Positions 58,571 to 64,000 of a DNA stretch of 64,000 bases are shown here, piece after piece (position 1 is the first letter of the stretch; every line of letters starts with the position of its first letter). The translations under genes and the position numbers were made by a program. The DNA is from Pseudomonas baetica (GTDB taxonomy: Bacteria; Pseudomonadota; Gammaproteobacteria; Pseudomonadales; Pseudomonadaceae). The stretch is taken from positions 2,356,001 through 2,420,000 of the forward strand of contig NZ_PHHE01000001.1 of NCBI RefSeq assembly GCF_002813455.1. Direction: 5' to 3'. The notes under the pieces were generated by a model. That model had not been told where the DNA came from, did not search any database, and saw only the letters and a list, made by a program, of their open reading frames with translations.

Positions 58571-59049
58571 TCAGATGTGACGGACTTCGACAATCTCGTA
58601 CTCGATAACGCCACCCGGCGTTTTCACGGCAACCACGTCGCCTTCTTCCTTGCCGATCAAGGCACGGGCCAAGGGCGAGCCGACCGAAATCTTGCCGAGT
58701 TTGAAGTCAGCCTCATCCTCACCCACGATGTGATAAGTGACGCTTTCGTCTGTCTCGACGTTGGCGATTTCGACGGTGGTACCGAAAATCACTTTGCCGG
58801 TGTGAGGAATGGTCGTAACGTCGATGATGACCTGGTTCTGAATCCGGCCCTCGATGTCACGAATCCGCGCCTCGACCATGCCCTGCTGTTCGCGGGCGGC
58901 ATGGTATTCAGCGTTTTCCTTCAAATCACCCAACTCGCGGGCCGTTCCGATGTCCTGGCTAAGCTTCGGACGAACGACCTTGGTCAGGTGAGTGTGTTCC
59001 TCTTCCAGGGCGCGAGCGCCCTGAACAGTCATTGGGTACTTGGTTATGC

Positions 59050-59053
<4 letters not shown>
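58571..59053 (-). CDS. greA: Transcription elongation factor GreA
   Basis: 160 residues: N-terminal coiled coil with the acidic tip of Gre factors ([21 protein letters not shown]) and the FKBP-like C-terminal domain ([24 protein letters not shown]). It rescues stalled RNA polymerase. The ATG overlaps the carB stop codon (ATGA at 59050-59053). Confidence 0.97.
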
Positions 59054-62271
<3,218 letters not shown>

Positions 62272-62397
62272 GGGTTTGTCACTCAAATCCGCAGGTCAGT
62301 CGGCAAGCCGTCTTGATCGATTTCTGAAGTCTCGAAGGGGCCGCCGGGGTCGGGGCCGCCCTCGAGGGGCTTCTCTCTACAGTCTCAAGGCGAACGC

Positions 62398-63534
62398 TTA
62401 GCGTCGCTTGGCCATCTCGTTGATGAAGCGGTCGAACAGTGGCGCCACATCGTTCGGGCCCGGGCTCGCTTCAGGGTGGCCCTGGAAGCTGAACGCGCTC
62501 TTGTCGGTGCGCTCGATACCTTGCAGGGTGCCGTCGAACAGCGACTTGTGAATCGCGCGAACGTTGCCCGGCAGGGTCGCTTCGTCTACCGCGAAACCGT
62601 GGTTCTGGCTGGTGATCATCACGACACCAGTGTCCAGATCCTGAACAGGGTGGTTGGCACCGTGGTGGCCGTGGCCCATTTTCAGGGTTTTGGCGCCAGA
62701 GGCCAGGGCCAGCAGTTGGTGACCGAGGCAGATGCCGAACACCGGAACTTCGGTTTCCAGGACTTCCTTGATCGCCTTGATCGCGTAGTCGCATGGCTCC
62801 GGATCACCAGGGCCGTTGGACAGGAACACACCGTCCGGCTTCAGTGCCAGCACATCAGCAGCAGGGGTTTGCGCAGGCACCACGGTGACGCGGCAGCCGC
62901 GCTCGACCAGCATGCGCAGGATGTTGACCTTGACGCCGTAGTCGTAGGCAACCACGTGGTATGGCAGCTCGGAAGCATCGATGGTCGCGTGGCTGTCGGT
63001 TTTCAGATCCCAGACAGTCGAGCGCCATTCGTATTGCTTCTTGGTGCTGACGACTTTCGCCAGATCCATGCCCTTCAGGCCCGGGAAGCCTTGCGCAGCG
63101 GCAATGGCGGCTTCTTCGGAGATGTTGTCGCCAGCCATGATGCAGCCGTTCTGTGCGCCTTTCTCACGCAGGATGCGGGTCAGGCGACGGGTGTCGATAC
63201 CGGCGATAGCCACAACGTTGTTGGCTTTCAGGTAGTCGGACAGGGACATCGTGTTACGCCAGTTGCTCGCTACCAGTGGCAAGTCACGGATGACCAGGCC
63301 AGCAGACCAGACGCGGTCGGACTCGGCGTCTTCCGGCGTGGTGCCGGTGTTGCCGATGTGCGGGTAAGTCAGGGTAACGATCTGTTGGGCGTAGGAAGGA
63401 TCGGTAAGGATTTCCTGATAGCCGGTCATTGCGGTGTTGAACACCACCTCACCAACGGTTTGACCGTCGGCACCAATGGCTTCGCCGCGAAAAATGCTGC
63501 CATCAGCAAGGGCAAATATGGCTGGCTTAGTCAA
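62398..63534 (-). CDS. carA: Carbamoyl-phosphate synthase small subunit (glutaminase)
   Basis: 378 residues: N-terminal CPSase small-chain domain and a class I glutamine amidotransferase with the catalytic Cys in [12 protein letters not shown] and His in [11 protein letters not shown]. The start is TTG at 63534, with GGGAGG 6 bases upstream, giving (M)[12 protein letters not shown] as in other Pseudomonas; an ATG at 63558 lies before the site. It is 126 bases from carB; the gap has a direct GGGGCCGCC repeat. Confidence 0.96.
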   Translation of the reverse strand: MTKPAIFALADGSIFRGEAIGADGQTVGEVVFNTAMTGYQEILTDPSYAQQIVTLTYPHIGNTGTTPEDAESDRVWSAGLVIRDLPLVASNWRNTMSLSDYLKANNVVAIAGIDTRRLTRILREKGAQNGCIMAGDNISEEAAIAAAQGFPGLKGMDLAKVVSTKKQYEWRSTVWDLKTDSHATIDASELPYHVVAYDYGVKVNILRMLVERGCRVTVVPAQTPAADVLALKPDGVFLSNGPGDPEPCDYAIKAIKEVLETEVPVFGICLGHQLLALASGAKTLKMGHGHHGANHPVQDLDTGVVMITSQNHGFAVDEATLPGNVRAIHKSLFDGTLQGIERTDKSAFSFQGHPEASPGPNDVAPLFDRFINEMAKRR

Positions 63535-63579
63535 GAAGACCTCCCGTAAATAACGCATGAAAGGGCGATCGCAGGTTGT

Positions 63580-63617
63580 AAAAAAGCGGAGTGACGTATG
63601 GACACGTCACCCCGCTT
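63580..63617 (-). terminator. Strong intrinsic terminator between dapB and carA
   Basis: On the minus strand AGCGGGGTGACGT-GTCCAT-ACGTCACTCCGCT followed by TTTTTT, only 46 bases before the carA start. It either ends dapB-side transcription, leaving almost no room for a carA promoter, or is an attenuator in the carA leader. Confidence 0.85.
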
Positions 63618-63791
63618 CTTCACTGAATTATTCTGCGCGCTTTTAGTGGACACACTAAAGCTGTAGCTTACAGAAAAAGGCTTTTTGGGTCCACCGCTAA
63701 AGAGCCTTAAAGGCCGGAGAATGCGACAGGACGTCGCCAAGCAGAGAAAAACCAGCGCAAACAGGGCGTTTGCGCCGGGTTCAGCAATAAA

Positions 63792-64000
<209 letters not shown>

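Overview
The window comes from a fluorescent-group Pseudomonas chromosome (P. fluorescens complex). Three things point there. The genome is GC-rich. Six REPINs are built on the GGGAGCGAGCCTGCTCGCGAA-type arm that is typical of that group. The long gene order dapB-carA-carB-greA-yhbY/rlmE-ftsH-folP-glmM-tpiA-secG-tRNA-Leu-tRNA-fMet-rimP-nusA-infB-rbfA-truB-rpsO-pnp is that of Pseudomonas, and so is the piuA/piuB/piuC-speC-ampDE-nadC neighbourhood.

Layout. 1-1,773: the 5' part of an acidic secreted protein and an MFS transporter. 1,774-4,375: a complete IS3-family element lodged directly upstream of an IS4-type transposase gene. 4,504-10,030: prfC, then a four-gene OpuC-type osmoprotectant ABC transporter. 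10,031-10,934: a 0.9-kb non-coding stretch with a REPIN, a possible small RNA and a palindrome-rich MITE-like element. 10,935-12,098: ornithine decarboxylase speC. 12,138-15,278: a lower-GC insertion encoding an unusually long XaxA/YaxA-like alpha-pore-forming toxin and a helical partner. 15,510-22,228: a Sel1 protein, PiuC, PiuA and a PiuB-like reductase (iron uptake, with candidate Fur sites). 22,349-23,890: PhoD phosphatase. 24,059-30,907: the fructose PTS (fruBKA) and its divergent regulator FruR, with an exact Cra/FruR-type operator between them. 30,911-38,920: TatD-like nuclease, chemoreceptor, ampD-ampE, a DUF1631 protein and nadC.

39,513-42,200 is a small genomic-island remnant. The 3' 44 bases of the intact tRNA-Thr(CGT) gene at its right edge are repeated as a direct repeat at its left edge, which is the normal footprint of tRNA-targeted integration. 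Inside are a membrane-protein gene, a second and apparently identical copy of the IS3-family element, and a CxxC protein gene. Both flanking genes run into the IS and take their stop codons from it. No integrase is left.

42,394-64,000 is a core block on the minus strand. It makes RNA decay and translation machinery (pnp, rpsO, truB, rbfA, infB, nusA, rimP, two tRNAs), secretion and central metabolism proteins (secG, tpiA, glmM, folP), the FtsH protease and RlmE, GreA, and carbamoyl-phosphate synthase (carAB), ending inside dapB.

The most interesting candidate for a little-described system is the toxin pair at 12.1-15.3 kb. After it come the IS-eroded tRNA-Thr island and the two structured, non-coding mobile-like elements at 6.4 and 10.6 kb.
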